Assembly (NCBI GenBank): GCA_035527455.1
Contig: DATLAN010000201.1
Location: 1-23,880, forward strand
Source: DATLAN01 sp035527455
Lineage (GTDB): Bacteria; Planctomycetota; Planctomycetia; Pirellulales; Thermoguttaceae
DNA length: 23,880 bases
Direction of reading: 5' to 3'
Part shown: piece by piece, positions 1 through 7,142 of the stretch
Layout of the letters: each line of letters starts with the position of its first letter
Position numbering within the stretch: position 1 is the first letter of the stretch
Program-made: the position numbers and the translations under genes
The notes under the pieces: model-generated
Told to the model about the DNA's origin: nothing
Seen by the model: only the letters and a program-made list of their open reading frames with translations
The model's database searches: none

Positions 1-487
1 CGCCGCTGTGGATTCCCCGGGCGATCTCGACCATCTGGCGGATGACCAGCGGGTAGCCGTCCAGCCGGCGGGTGACGTCGACGTCGATTTTCAGTTCGCC
101 GAGATGCTCCCGGGCCTTCTGCCGCATGGTTCGCCAATCGATCCGCCCGAAACGCCCGGTCGGCTGGCGGCCGAGGAACAGATTCTCGGCGACCGACAAT
201 TGGCCGACGCCGGAGAGTTCCTGGTAGACCATCGCGATGCCTTGGGCCATGGCGGCCTGGGGCGTGGACAGATCGACCGGCCGGCCGTCCAGGAGCACCG
301 AGCCGTCGTGATCCGGGAGCACGCCGGCGAGGATTTTCATCAGGGTGCTCTTGCCCGCCCCGTTGCTCCCCACCACGCCGTGGACTTCGCCGCCCGACAG
401 CGAGAAATCGACCTCTTCGAGCGCCGTTACGCCGCCGAAACGCTTGCCGATGCGGCGACATTCGAGCAGTGGGGCGACGGTGGGCAT
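1..487 (-). CDS. Sugar ABC transporter ATP-binding protein (RbsA/MglA-like), 3' end outside window
   Basis: ATPase of a carbohydrate importer, acting at the cytoplasmic face of the inner membrane. About 162 N-terminal residues are visible; members of this family are usually about 500 residues with two nucleotide-binding domains, so the rest lies left of the window. The first domain shows Walker A GSNGAGKST at residues 40-48 and a Q-loop MVYQEL with Gln89. The signature region reads YPLVI followed by RQMVEIARG, where the family normally has LSxGQ before QQMVEIA, so this motif is degenerate in the first domain; MglA also departs from consensus here. The ATG at 487 is the only reasonable start because an in-frame TAG lies about 12 bases upstream; no clear Shine-Dalgarno sequence is seen. 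The binding protein at 2760-3806 is on the same strand and is its likely partner. The permease is not in the window. Confidence 0.9.
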   Translation of the reverse strand, partial: MPTVAPLLECRRIGKRFGGVTALEEVDFSLSGGEVHGVVGSNGAGKSTLMKILAGVLPDHDGSVLLDGRPVDLSTPQAAMAQGIAMVYQELSGVGQLSVAENLFLGRQPTGRFGRIDWRTMRQKAREHLGELKIDVDVTRRLDGYPLVIRQMVEIARGIHSG

Positions 488-543
488 GGCAGTGGGCCGC
501 TAGCGGCTTCGCAGTAGAGAGTGGCTGGAAAGTGAACAAAACG

Positions 544-596
544 CCCCGGGACTGCGATCCCGGGGGGGAACTGCCGGCCGGGAGGTCGGGGCCGGC
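544..596. repeat. Two adjacent GC-rich hairpins between divergent genes
   Basis: CCCCGGGA (544-551) pairs perfectly with TCCCGGGG (558-565) around a 6-base loop. GCCGGCC (573-579) pairs with GGCCGGC (590-596). They lie in the 264-base gap between the divergent ATPase and dehydrogenase genes and would fall in the leader of the ATPase transcript. Their function is unknown; neither is followed by a T tract. Confidence 0.45.
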
Positions 597-631
597 CGGT
601 CGCTTCCTTCTGGAAATCTTCCCCTAAGCCA

Positions 632-660
632 TTGAGATGTTCAAGGTGCTCGGCCACAAT
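632..660 (+). promoter_or_regulatory. Putative sigma70-type promoter for the SDR gene
   Basis: TTGAGA (632-637) and CACAAT (655-660) are separated by exactly 17 bases. This predicts transcription starting near 667, just before the hairpin at 669-694, and a leader of about 85 nt. The -35 matches consensus at 5 of 6 positions and the -10 at 4 of 6. No other evidence. Confidence 0.35.
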
Positions 661-668
661 CAGGAGTT

Positions 669-694
669 GTGGGCACGTTGAAAACGTGCCCCAC
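669..694. repeat. Palindromic hairpin, GTGGGCACGTT type
   Basis: GTGGGCACGTT (669-679), a GAA loop, then AACGTGCCCCAC (683-694). The arms pair fully apart from one bulged base. It would form in the dehydrogenase leader. It resembles a dispersed intergenic palindrome, but only one copy was noticed here. Confidence 0.45.
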
Positions 695-751
695 GTTAGG
701 GTATCTACGGACCAAATCCAGCCAGGATCTGGGAAGATAAGGAGGATTTTC

Positions 752-1483
752 GTGGGTTTGAAGGACAAGACGGCGCTGGTGACCGGCGGGGGAAGCGGGA
801 TCGGTTTGGGGATCGCCGAAGCACTCGCCCGGGAGGGATGCCGGGTGGCCATCAGCGGGCGGACCGAGAGCAAGCTGCAAGAGGCGGCCGCCGGAATCGA
901 CGGCGACCGGCCGGTGCTCACCCATCCCTGCGACGTGGCCGACCGGGATTCGGTCCGCCGGCTGGTCGATTGGGCCGAGCGGGAGTTGGGCCCCCTGGAT
1001 ATCGTCGTCAACAGCGCCGGGATCAACGTGGCCAAACGGGCGATGCACGAACTCGATCCGGCCGACTTCGAACGCATTCTGGCCGTCAACTGCACCGGCC
1101 TGTTCCACGTGATGCAGGCCGTGCTGCCGGGCATGAGGGCACGAAAGGGGGGTTTGATCGTCAACATCTCGTCGATCGCCGGCAAGCGGGCGCTGCCGCT
1201 GGCCGGGCCGTCGTACGCCGCCTCGAAGTTCGCCGCCACCGCACTGGGAACGGCCGTCGGCCTGGAAGAGCGATCCCACGGCATCCGCATCACCAACATT
1301 TATCCCGGCGAGGTCGACACGCCCATTCTCGACCAGCGTCCCGTGCCCGTGCCGGCGGAGAAGAAAGCCGTCATGGTCCATCCCGCAGACATCGCCGCCT
1401 GCGTGGTGACCATCGCCAAGCTGCCGCCGCACGTGCTGGTTCCGGAACTCGTGATCACGCCGCTTTATCAAGATTACCTGTAA
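752..1483 (+). CDS. Short-chain dehydrogenase/reductase (SDR), NAD(P)-dependent
   Basis: Cytosolic oxidoreductase of the classical SDR family, 243 residues, the usual length. The N-terminal Rossmann motif TGGGSGIG is at about residues 10-17, NSAG follows near residue 88, and the catalytic Ser-Tyr-Lys set is present as Ser141 (in VNISSIAG), Tyr155 and Lys159 (YAASK). The sequence continues into the usual YPGEVDTP segment. The GTG at 752 is chosen because AAGGAGG ends 6 bases upstream at 745; the frame is open further upstream to 632, but that extension contains the putative promoter and hairpin and shows no SDR sequence. The substrate cannot be read from the sequence. Its place between an ABC sugar ATPase and a secreted hydrolase suggests a sugar or sugar-acid dehydrogenase, which is inference. 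Confidence 0.93.
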   Translation: MGLKDKTALVTGGGSGIGLGIAEALAREGCRVAISGRTESKLQEAAAGIDGDRPVLTHPCDVADRDSVRRLVDWAERELGPLDIVVNSAGINVAKRAMHELDPADFERILAVNCTGLFHVMQAVLPGMRARKGGLIVNISSIAGKRALPLAGPSYAASKFAATALGTAVGLEERSHGIRITNIYPGEVDTPILDQRPVPVPAEKKAVMVHPADIAACVVTIAKLPPHVLVPELVITPLYQDYL

Positions 1484-1507
1484 TTCAAAGTGTAAGTGCG
1501 GGAGCCC

Positions 1508-1585
1508 GAAAATGGGGACTGGCTCCGTCGACGACCGGTATGGCCGTGGTGATTTGTGTTGCCGACGGTGCCTGTCCCCTTTTTC
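1508..1585 (-). repeat. REP-1 element, copy A (inverted relative to copy B)
   Basis: The GAAAATGGGGACTGGCTCCG arm is at 1508-1527 and the complement of the AAAAAGGGGACAGGCACCG arm is at 1566-1584. This is the same element as copies B and C read on the minus strand, with weaker outer and inner arm ends and a different centre. It lies head-to-head with copy B, 22 bases away. Confidence 0.75.
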
Positions 1586-1606
1586 GAGCGGCGACACCGG
1601 GGCACC

Positions 1607-1694
1607 GTGGAAAAAGGGGACAGGCACCGAGCCGGCAACGTATTTCCGCAGGTTGGACATCTGCCGCGGCTCGGAGCCAGTCCCCATTTTCCAC
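1607..1694 (+). repeat. REP-1 element, copy B
   Basis: The left arm (1607-1634, starting GTGGAAAAAGGGGACAGG) and right arm (1667-1694, ending TCCCCATTTTCCAC) are each 28 bases. They are inverted complements at 25 of 28 positions. The three mismatches (arm positions 9, 16 and 20) are all A facing A on the plus strand. The central 32 bases differ from copy C. The element lies between the dehydrogenase and hydrolase genes. Confidence 0.85.
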
Positions 1695-1710
1695 TCCACG
1701 TTTACTGTTC

Positions 1711-1747
1711 GAGACGAGGCTTCATCTCGCCGCAGCGAGATGGCTAC
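1711..1747. repeat. REP-2 element, hairpin just before the hydrolase RBS
   Basis: CATCTCGC (1723-1730), CGCA loop, GCGAGATG (1735-1742), followed by GCTAC. This is the same CATCTCGC...GCGAGATGGCTAC core seen at 17697-17823. The stem ends only 5 bases before the TAAGGAG ribosome binding site of the next gene, so it could influence translation. Confidence 0.65.
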
Positions 1748-1765
1748 TAAGGAGATGAACCAACC

Positions 1766-2665
1766 ATGAACAAGATTACCCCGATCATCCTGTTGTTCCT
1801 GCTGACCTTGTGCATCCACGCCTTTGCGCAGGACAAGAAAACGGCCGATCCGCGAGTGCTGGAGGCCGAGGGCGCGACCAGCGAAGTCTACAAGAAGGTC
1901 GGCGACGTCGAGTTGCGAATCTACATCTTCCGGCCGGAGGACCACAAGCCGGCGGACCGGCGGGCGGCGGCCGTGTTCTTCTTCGGCGGCGGCTGGGTCG
2001 GCGGATCGCCCAAGCAGTTCTTTCCCCATGCTCAATATCTGGCTTCGCGGGGCATGGTGGCCATGGCGGCCGACTATCGGGTGAAGAGCCGGCAGGGCAC
2101 CACGCCGTTCGAGTGCGTCAAAGACGGCAAGTCGGCCGTGCGGTGGATCCGCGCCAACGCGGAACGGTTGGGCATCGACCCGCAACGGATCGCGGCCGGC
2201 GGCGGATCGGCCGGAGGACACGTCGCCGCGGCCATCGGCAACGTGCCGGGGCTGGAGGAAGAGGGCGAAGACACCTCGGTCAGTTCCAAGCCGAACGCCC
2301 TGCTGCTGTTCAACCCGGTCTATGACAACGGCCCGGAGGGTTACGGATACGGCCAGTTGCAGGATCGCTACCGGGAGATTTCGCCCCTGCACAACCTTCG
2401 CCGAGGCGCCCCGCCGACGATCGTCTTCCTGGGCACCAACGACAAGCTGATCCCCGTGGCCACGGCCGAGAAGTACAAGGCCCAAATGGAGAAGGTCGGC
2501 AGCCGCTGCGATCTGCACCTCTACGAAGGCCAGCCGCACGGCTTCTTCAACCACCCGGGGCCGGAGGCTTCGCTGGCCGGCACCTATTACGCCAAGACGG
2601 TTTCCGAGATGGACAAGTTCCTCGTCTCGCTGGGCTTCCTCTCCGTAGGTCAGGGCTCGCCCTGA
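1766..2665 (+). CDS. Secreted alpha/beta-hydrolase, HSL/BD-FAE-type esterase
   Basis: Probable exported carboxylesterase of 299 residues. An N-terminal signal peptide (hydrophobic IILLFLLTLCIHAFA, cleaved near residue 21) precedes the hydrolase fold. The oxyanion-hole segment FFFGGGWVGG stands in for the HGGG motif. The nucleophile Ser148 lies in GGGSAGG, with candidate acid Asp226 in GTNDKLIP and base His258 in QPHGFFN, a complete triad in the expected order. ATG 1766 has TAAGGAG 11 bases upstream. Planctomycete enzymes of this kind often de-esterify plant or algal polysaccharides, which fits the neighbouring sugar importer; the true substrate is unknown. The last seven codons and the TGA stop lie inside the REP-3 palindrome that starts at 2645, so the VGQGSP tail is repeat-derived rather than part of the fold. 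Confidence 0.9.
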   Translation: MNKITPIILLFLLTLCIHAFAQDKKTADPRVLEAEGATSEVYKKVGDVELRIYIFRPEDHKPADRRAAAVFFFGGGWVGGSPKQFFPHAQYLASRGMVAMAADYRVKSRQGTTPFECVKDGKSAVRWIRANAERLGIDPQRIAAGGGSAGGHVAAAIGNVPGLEEEGEDTSVSSKPNALLLFNPVYDNGPEGYGYGQLQDRYREISPLHNLRRGAPPTIVFLGTNDKLIPVATAEKYKAQMEKVGSRCDLHLYEGQPHGFFNHPGPEASLAGTYYAKTVSEMDKFLVSLGFLSVGQGSP

Positions 2666-2743
2666 CGAACCGGCTGACGAACCGGCGACGAACCGGCGTG
2701 GTGACGCTCGGCTTGTTATGCGTCAGGGCAAGCCCTGACCTAC
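2645..2743. repeat. REP-3 inverted pair between convergent genes, with tandem 12-mers inside
   Basis: A 23-base arm at 2645-2667 is repeated inverted at 2721-2743 with 22 of 23 positions matching; each arm is itself a palindrome (GTCAGGGC TC GCCCTGAC). Between them TGACGAACCGGC occurs at 2663-2674 and 2675-2686, and again without its first base at 2687-2697. The block separates the convergent hydrolase and binding-protein genes and may act as a bidirectional terminator, though there is no T tract. Confidence 0.8.
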
Positions 2744-2759
2744 AAGATGATCGGGCGTT

Positions 2760-3806
2760 TTACACCAGGCAGTGTGCCGGGTCGCTCAGATAGAGCATCG
2801 CGTCGACGTTGCCGGCTTCCCGGCACACCAGCGGGCAAGGGAGGATGATCTCCAGCGGGAGGTCTTCCAGCTTCTCCTGGTTGCGGACGATGAACTGGCC
2901 GACGATCAGCCCGTAGCCGTGGATCATCCCGGCCGGATTGATCGCGGTGGCGGCCAGCAGGCCGTCTTTCACGCCGGTCAGGCCCGGCTTCTGGCCGTCC
3001 ACGGCGGTGATGACCATGTCTTTGTGGATCGTGCCCTCGATCGCCTTGGTGCAGGCCAACGCCATGTCGTCGTTGTGGAAGAACGCCCCGGCGATCGGCT
3101 CGTCGCTTTGGCCCAGCAGCGCGGTGAACGTGTTTCGGGCGGTTTCCGTCTTCCACTCGCACCACCGCACGCCGCCGCCGACCACCTCGACCGTGTCGCG
3201 GTACTTGGCCAGGATGTTCTCGAAGCCCTGACTGCGCTGCTGGGCGCCCGAGTGGGCACTGTCGCCGCCGATGTGGATCACCTTCCCCCGGCCGCCGATC
3301 TTGTCCATCATGTATTGGACGCTCTTCTCCGCCATGCCGGTCTGGTCGGGCGAAATCTGCATCCAGACGCCGACCTCGCGCAACCGGTCGTGCTCGACCA
3401 GCAGCGTATCCAAAGAGATCACCGGGATGCCGCGCTTCTTGAGTTGCTTGACCGGCTCTTCCAGGGTGCCCGACTGATGGGACTGCACGGCGCAGAAGTC
3501 CCAGTCGTCGTCGACCATCAGGTCGAGCTTTTCGCGCTGCTTTTGGGCGTTGAACTCGCCGTCGAACCAGACGACCTCGACGTCGAGCAGCTTGCCCCAG
3601 AGCATGGCGGCGTCGTGGCCCAGCTTGCACCAGGTGCCCTGGAGACCGCCGTTGGAGAAGGCGGCCCGCAGCCGTTTGCGTGGGCCGTCGCCGGACGACT
3701 GCGAGTTGCACCCGGCCAGCAGGGCGCCGAGCCCGAGTCCGCCGGCGGCCGCGGCGTGTTCGAGAAAACTGCGGCGAGAGCGTTGCGTGGGATTGCGAAG
3801 GGCCAT
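2760..3806 (-). CDS. Sugar ABC transporter substrate-binding lipoprotein (periplasmic-binding type 1)
   Basis: Solute-binding protein of a sugar importer, 348 residues. The N-terminus carries a Tat motif (SRRSFLE) and a hydrophobic stretch ending in the lipobox LLAGC, so it is predicted to be exported folded and lipid-anchored. The mature part follows the RbsB-like pattern: AAFSNGGLQGTWCKLGHDA at the start, a GIPVISLDT strand, GKVIHIGGD, an AFFHNDDMALACTKAIE segment and VITAVDG near the hinge. ATG 3806 is chosen over an upstream ATG at 3956 because AAGGAG sits 6 bases before it and the Tat signal begins there; the longer version would run through the REP-1 repeat. The ligand is not identifiable. 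It is on the strand of the ATPase ending at 487 but separated from it by two plus-strand genes, so the transporter is not one operon here. Confidence 0.92.
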   Translation of the reverse strand: MALRNPTQRSRRSFLEHAAAAGGLGLGALLAGCNSQSSGDGPRKRLRAAFSNGGLQGTWCKLGHDAAMLWGKLLDVEVVWFDGEFNAQKQREKLDLMVDDDWDFCAVQSHQSGTLEEPVKQLKKRGIPVISLDTLLVEHDRLREVGVWMQISPDQTGMAEKSVQYMMDKIGGRGKVIHIGGDSAHSGAQQRSQGFENILAKYRDTVEVVGGGVRWCEWKTETARNTFTALLGQSDEPIAGAFFHNDDMALACTKAIEGTIHKDMVITAVDGQKPGLTGVKDGLLAATAINPAGMIHGYGLIVGQFIVRNQEKLEDLPLEIILPCPLVCREAGNVDAMLYLSDPAHCLV

Positions 3807-3864
3807 GGGGAACTCCTTGGACGCGGGGCGGTACCGTTTGGCAAGGCGGTGACTCTCGGACCCC

Positions 3865-3952
3865 GTGGAAAAAGGGGACAGGCACCGAGCCGGCAGCGCT
3901 TTTCCGCGACTTTCACACCATTGGCGGCTCGGAGCCAGTCCCCATTTTCCAC
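3865..3952 (+). repeat. REP-1 element, copy C, in the likely leader of the binding-protein gene
   Basis: Left arm 3865-3892 and right arm 3925-3952 are identical to those of copy B, including the three A-against-A mismatches. The 32-base centre has the same length but a different sequence. About ten bases after the right arm are also similar (TCACCGCTTACAGTTCG against TCCACGTTTACTGTTCG). Confidence 0.85.
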
Positions 3953-3971
3953 TCACCGCTTACAGTTCGGA

Positions 3972-4000
3972 ATCCTAAGTGTTTTCGGCGGATTGTGCAA
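3972..4000 (-). promoter_or_regulatory. Putative promoter of the binding-protein gene
   Basis: On the minus strand TTGCAC (4000-3995) and TAGGAT (3977-3972) are 17 bases apart. Transcription would begin near 3965, giving a leader of about 160 nt that contains the whole REP-1 copy C. The box matches are moderate, so this is tentative. Confidence 0.35.
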
Positions 4001-4020
4001 GCACGGCTCCCGGTCCGCGG

Positions 4021-4086
4021 GCGCGGGTTGGCGCGGATCGGCGCGATTGGGTGTGGATTGGCGCGATTGGGTGTGGATTGGCGCGA
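4021..4086. repeat. Tandem 20-bp repeat, about three degenerate units
   Basis: GCGCGATTGGGTGTGGATTG occurs exactly at 4041-4060 and 4061-4080. It is preceded by related 10-base half-units GCGCGGGTTG and GCGCGGATCG and followed by GCGCGA. The block lies between the binding-protein promoter region and the 3' end of the next minus-strand gene. Confidence 0.8.
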
Positions 4087-4098
4087 CCACCGGTCGCG
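4082..4098 (-). terminator. Possible terminator hairpin after the 935-residue gene
   Basis: CGCGACC, a 3-base loop, and GGTCGCG form a perfect 7-bp stem 10 bases beyond the stop codon on the minus strand. No T tract follows, so intrinsic termination is uncertain. Confidence 0.3.
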
Positions 4099-4107
4099 GC
4101 TTTGTGA

Positions 4108-6915
4108 TTAGCGCGGGAAATAGCCGGGATAGGGGCGCCGCGTCATGTTGGCGGGGACGACGGGGTGCAGCGGCTGGATGGTGACGTCGTCGAGCCAGAC
4201 CTCGCCCAGCCCGGTCAGCGAGAAGGTCACGTTCATGTGGCCCGAGCGGAGTGCGACGCGGTAGAGCGTGAATTGTCGCCAGCCGTCGGTCTGACCGATC
4301 CGTTCGGCCAGGGCCTCGCCGGAGAGGGAATCGACGACCATCAGCCCGTCGACGCTGCCGGTGATCGCGGCGGGGACCTGGACCCAGCCCTGGATACGGA
4401 CGAGTTCACCCGCCTCGACCGGCACGGCGGGGCTGGTGATGCTGAGGGGTGTGGATTCGAGGACGGCGGGCGGGTTTTCGGGGTCGGCGGCCCGGGCGGT
4501 CAATCGCAGCCCTCCGCTGCCGGTGTGGGCCGCTCCGGCCAGCAGGTCGGCCGATGTCCGGACCTCGTCCGAAGCGCGCTGAACGTGTCGCCAGCCGGCG
4601 CCGAGGATCGTTTGCAGATCTTCGAAATCCCCGCCGACGAGTCGATTCGGCCCGGTCCGGGAACCGGCGATCCGATCGATCAGGCCCCGGTGCCACGGCA
4701 GGGCGGCAAAACAGGCGGTGGTCGGGCCGGCGACCGGCGAGCCGAGATTCCGCACGGCGGCTTCCCAATAGGCCCGTTCGACCGCGCGCAAAGATCGCAT
4801 CGCCTCGCGTGCGTGCCGGCAGGCCGCCTGATAGTCCCCGGCCGCCAGATACGCGTCGCACCACCGGAGGCTCTTCTGCGCCGCCTCGATCCATCCGGCC
4901 GCTTGTCGCGGGTCGACGCCGCCCGGGGCGAGTTGTCCGACGAGTGATTGCACCGCGTGCAATTTGCCGGCGGCCAGGTGTCGGTTCAGTTCGGCCGCGC
5001 GGGGTCCAATCTCGTTCGACCGCTGGGTAAGGCTGTGGACGAACAGCGGATCCTGCGCGAAGAGCACCAGGCCGGTGGGCCCGAAATCTTCCAGCGTCAC
5101 CCGCACACCGCCCGTGTCGCGTTTGTGCCTCAGCGGCCGCAACCCGCCGGGCCCCAATTCATAGACGTACACGCTGCTGGCCTCCGGAACACCGGGCACC
5201 AGCAGCGAGACGTCGTTGGCGGCCGACGGTCCGAGGACGTATTGGGCCGCGGGCGCCGACCAGATCGACAACAACAGGCGTGCCCGATCGGTACGCAGCA
5301 GCGAACCGGCCACTTCCGGCCGATTTCCGCTCACCGCGGTAACGAAGCCGCCGGCTGCCGCCCAAGGTTCGATCAAACGGAGTTCCAGGTTGAGCAGTTC
5401 CAAGGCCATGGCCCGCTGCCGCGAATCGGGGTCCTCGGCGTTCAGGGGGGATTGCGAATCGAACACCAATCCCCGGCTGCCCGAGGCCACGGCCGTGTAG
5501 ACCAGCAGGCGGATCTGTTCTTCGGGGATTGTCAGCGGCGGCGGTCGATCCGGCCCAAGGGCGGCAAGTTGCTCGCGCAGGGCGGCGCGAGGCTGGGTCT
5601 GGATGGTCGTCCAGATCGGGGTCCCGGGCCTGGCCAAGCGCGGTTGCCGGCAAAGCCAGTTGCCGAAATCGGCCAGCTCGAGACTGGTGCCCAGCGGCCG
5701 ACGGTCGATCAACAGCAGATCGACGTGCCGGCTGTAGCTCCGCAGATCGTCCTCCGCTTGGCAAATCAGCGGTCTTTTCTGCCGATCGGCCAACCGAACT
5801 TCATCGGCTTGGCGGCCGGTGGCATCCAGTTGGCTCCCGGGAAGCCCGCTGCCCATCTGCCACACCAGAACCGGATCGTACGGCGGGCCGATCTCCTCGG
5901 GTGCGACGGCCTGGTCGGCGGGCAGATACGGCGAAGTCGGGCGTGGGGGCGGGCAGATCAGCCACATCCCCGTCCGGCTCGCCTCCGCGAGGATCTCCGC
6001 AGAAGCCGGCCGGTCCAGCCAGACGGCATTGAATCCCAATTTTTCGAGGAAAGCCAGCGGCTCGCCTTGATGTCGAACGGCACGAGGGAACATGGGACGG
6101 CCTTCGACCGTCAATACCGACCCGATCAGTTCCACCCGGCGGCGTTCCGAGATACCCACCGTGCCGGGATGAACGAGCCCGGACGGTCCGCCGGGGGCCG
6201 TCGGACCGGTGGGCACAGCGGCAGTGCCCGCGTCGGTCGGCGCGGCGACGTAGCCGGCGATGTCCAGGTCGTCGATCCAGACGGTCGTCGTGCCCGGTCC
6301 ACCGTAGACGTTCAACAGCACGCGATCCACGTAGGCCTCTCGCCCGTCGACGCCGGGCCCCATCTGGGTGCGCAGGACGCGGATTTGCCGGGCCAGCAGG
6401 GTCGGGGTATCGTCGATCCGCAGTTGTTGCCAGTGATTGACGTTGGCATAGCTGGTGCCCCCGACGATCGTCGACACGGGACGCCCGGTCCGTGGGTCCG
6501 GAGTGCGCGGCAGGATCACTTGGGCGAGGACCTGGAGGCCCGGGCGGTCCGATTTGACCCAGATGGTGGGCAGCAGCTCGTCGATCACCCGCGGCCGGCC
6601 CACTTCGTGGCTGACGTACACGTAGGTCCCGTGATTGCCCACGACGGTCAGCCGTTCGCAGTTCGCGCCGGTATGGGCTTCGCCGCGCACCCGGGCGTGT
6701 TGTCGGATCTCGTAGGCGGCATCTCCCCCGGCGTCGCGCCAGCTCGCGTCGGGCCCCTCGAATCCGTTGTACCAGGGCTGTTGCGCGTGGACGGCCGGGG
6801 CGACGCTCTGTACGGCCATCACCACCGCCGCAGCAATCAGCCCAGGAGCGACGCGAAATACGGAAAATCGGGTTTGCAGGTTTTGGATCACCGCCACGTG
6901 GCAAGAAGGCAACAT
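4108..6915 (-). CDS. Large secreted protein with two jelly-roll-like domains flanking a glycosidase-like core
   Basis: Predicted exported protein of 935 residues with no specific family recognised. A signal peptide covers residues 1-44 (hydrophobic GLIAAAVVMAVQSVAPAVHA, cleavage before QQ). Residues 45-215 look like a carbohydrate-binding-type beta sandwich ending in VWIDDLDIAGYV. A Gly/Pro/Thr-rich linker spans 215-245. Residues about 260-600 resemble the start of a glycoside-hydrolase TIM barrel (VEGRPMFPRAVR, FLEKLGFNAVWLD), but I see no convincing catalytic acid pair. A helical stretch lies at about 640-720. Residues 760-925 form a second sandwich (GGDFED, GWVQVPA, VWLDDVTI). ATG 6915 lacks a Shine-Dalgarno sequence; in-frame GTG codons at residues 7 and 9 would keep the signal peptide. 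It is divergent from the small gene at 7143. A role in polysaccharide binding at the cell surface is inference. Confidence 0.8.
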   Translation of the reverse strand: MLPSCHVAVIQNLQTRFSVFRVAPGLIAAAVVMAVQSVAPAVHAQQPWYNGFEGPDASWRDAGGDAAYEIRQHARVRGEAHTGANCERLTVVGNHGTYVYVSHEVGRPRVIDELLPTIWVKSDRPGLQVLAQVILPRTPDPRTGRPVSTIVGGTSYANVNHWQQLRIDDTPTLLARQIRVLRTQMGPGVDGREAYVDRVLLNVYGGPGTTTVWIDDLDIAGYVAAPTDAGTAAVPTGPTAPGGPSGLVHPGTVGISERRRVELIGSVLTVEGRPMFPRAVRHQGEPLAFLEKLGFNAVWLDRPASAEILAEASRTGMWLICPPPRPTSPYLPADQAVAPEEIGPPYDPVLVWQMGSGLPGSQLDATGRQADEVRLADRQKRPLICQAEDDLRSYSRHVDLLLIDRRPLGTSLELADFGNWLCRQPRLARPGTPIWTTIQTQPRAALREQLAALGPDRPPPLTIPEEQIRLLVYTAVASGSRGLVFDSQSPLNAEDPDSRQRAMALELLNLELRLIEPWAAAGGFVTAVSGNRPEVAGSLLRTDRARLLLSIWSAPAAQYVLGPSAANDVSLLVPGVPEASSVYVYELGPGGLRPLRHKRDTGGVRVTLEDFGPTGLVLFAQDPLFVHSLTQRSNEIGPRAAELNRHLAAGKLHAVQSLVGQLAPGGVDPRQAAGWIEAAQKSLRWCDAYLAAGDYQAACRHAREAMRSLRAVERAYWEAAVRNLGSPVAGPTTACFAALPWHRGLIDRIAGSRTGPNRLVGGDFEDLQTILGAGWRHVQRASDEVRTSADLLAGAAHTGSGGLRLTARAADPENPPAVLESTPLSITSPAVPVEAGELVRIQGWVQVPAAITGSVDGLMVVDSLSGEALAERIGQTDGWRQFTLYRVALRSGHMNVTFSLTGLGEVWLDDVTIQPLHPVVPANMTRRPYPGYFPR

Positions 6916-7101
6916 GCCGGAACAAGGATGAACTGACCGTAAAGCGTGCTTGTATCAGGATTTGTGAAAAGCATCCAGATCAAACGTGGTGTTTTGTCTT
7001 CGTCGGCCCGAATGGGCCGGGCGGACACCGATGCGCAACCACTTCAGCAGCAGCAAGTTACGGCGATTCATAGAAGACTCGGCCGACTTCGGCACACGTC
7101 G

Positions 7102-7110
7102 TGCTATATC
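7102..7110 (+). promoter_or_regulatory. Possible extended -10 promoter of the small gene
   Basis: TGCTATATC is an extended -10 (TGn plus TATATC at 7105-7110). It would start transcription near 7117 and leave a leader of about 26 nt. No good -35 is present, as is usual for extended -10 promoters. Confidence 0.3.
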
Positions 7111-7142
7111 GGGAGGTGCCCAACACATCGAAGGAGACACCT

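Noticed and set aside
1500..1700. Insertion sequence remnant
   Set aside because: The region is made of palindromic arms only. No transposase frame and no target-site duplication could be seen, so small REP-like elements fit better.
641..2554. Open frame of 637 codons on the minus strand
   Set aside because: It lies antisense to the clearly recognisable dehydrogenase and esterase; its length is a by-product of high GC content.
2645..2743. CRISPR-like or attachment-site interpretation of the repeats
   Set aside because: The repeats are inverted, with short tandem units and no spacers of uniform length; no cas or integrase gene is near.
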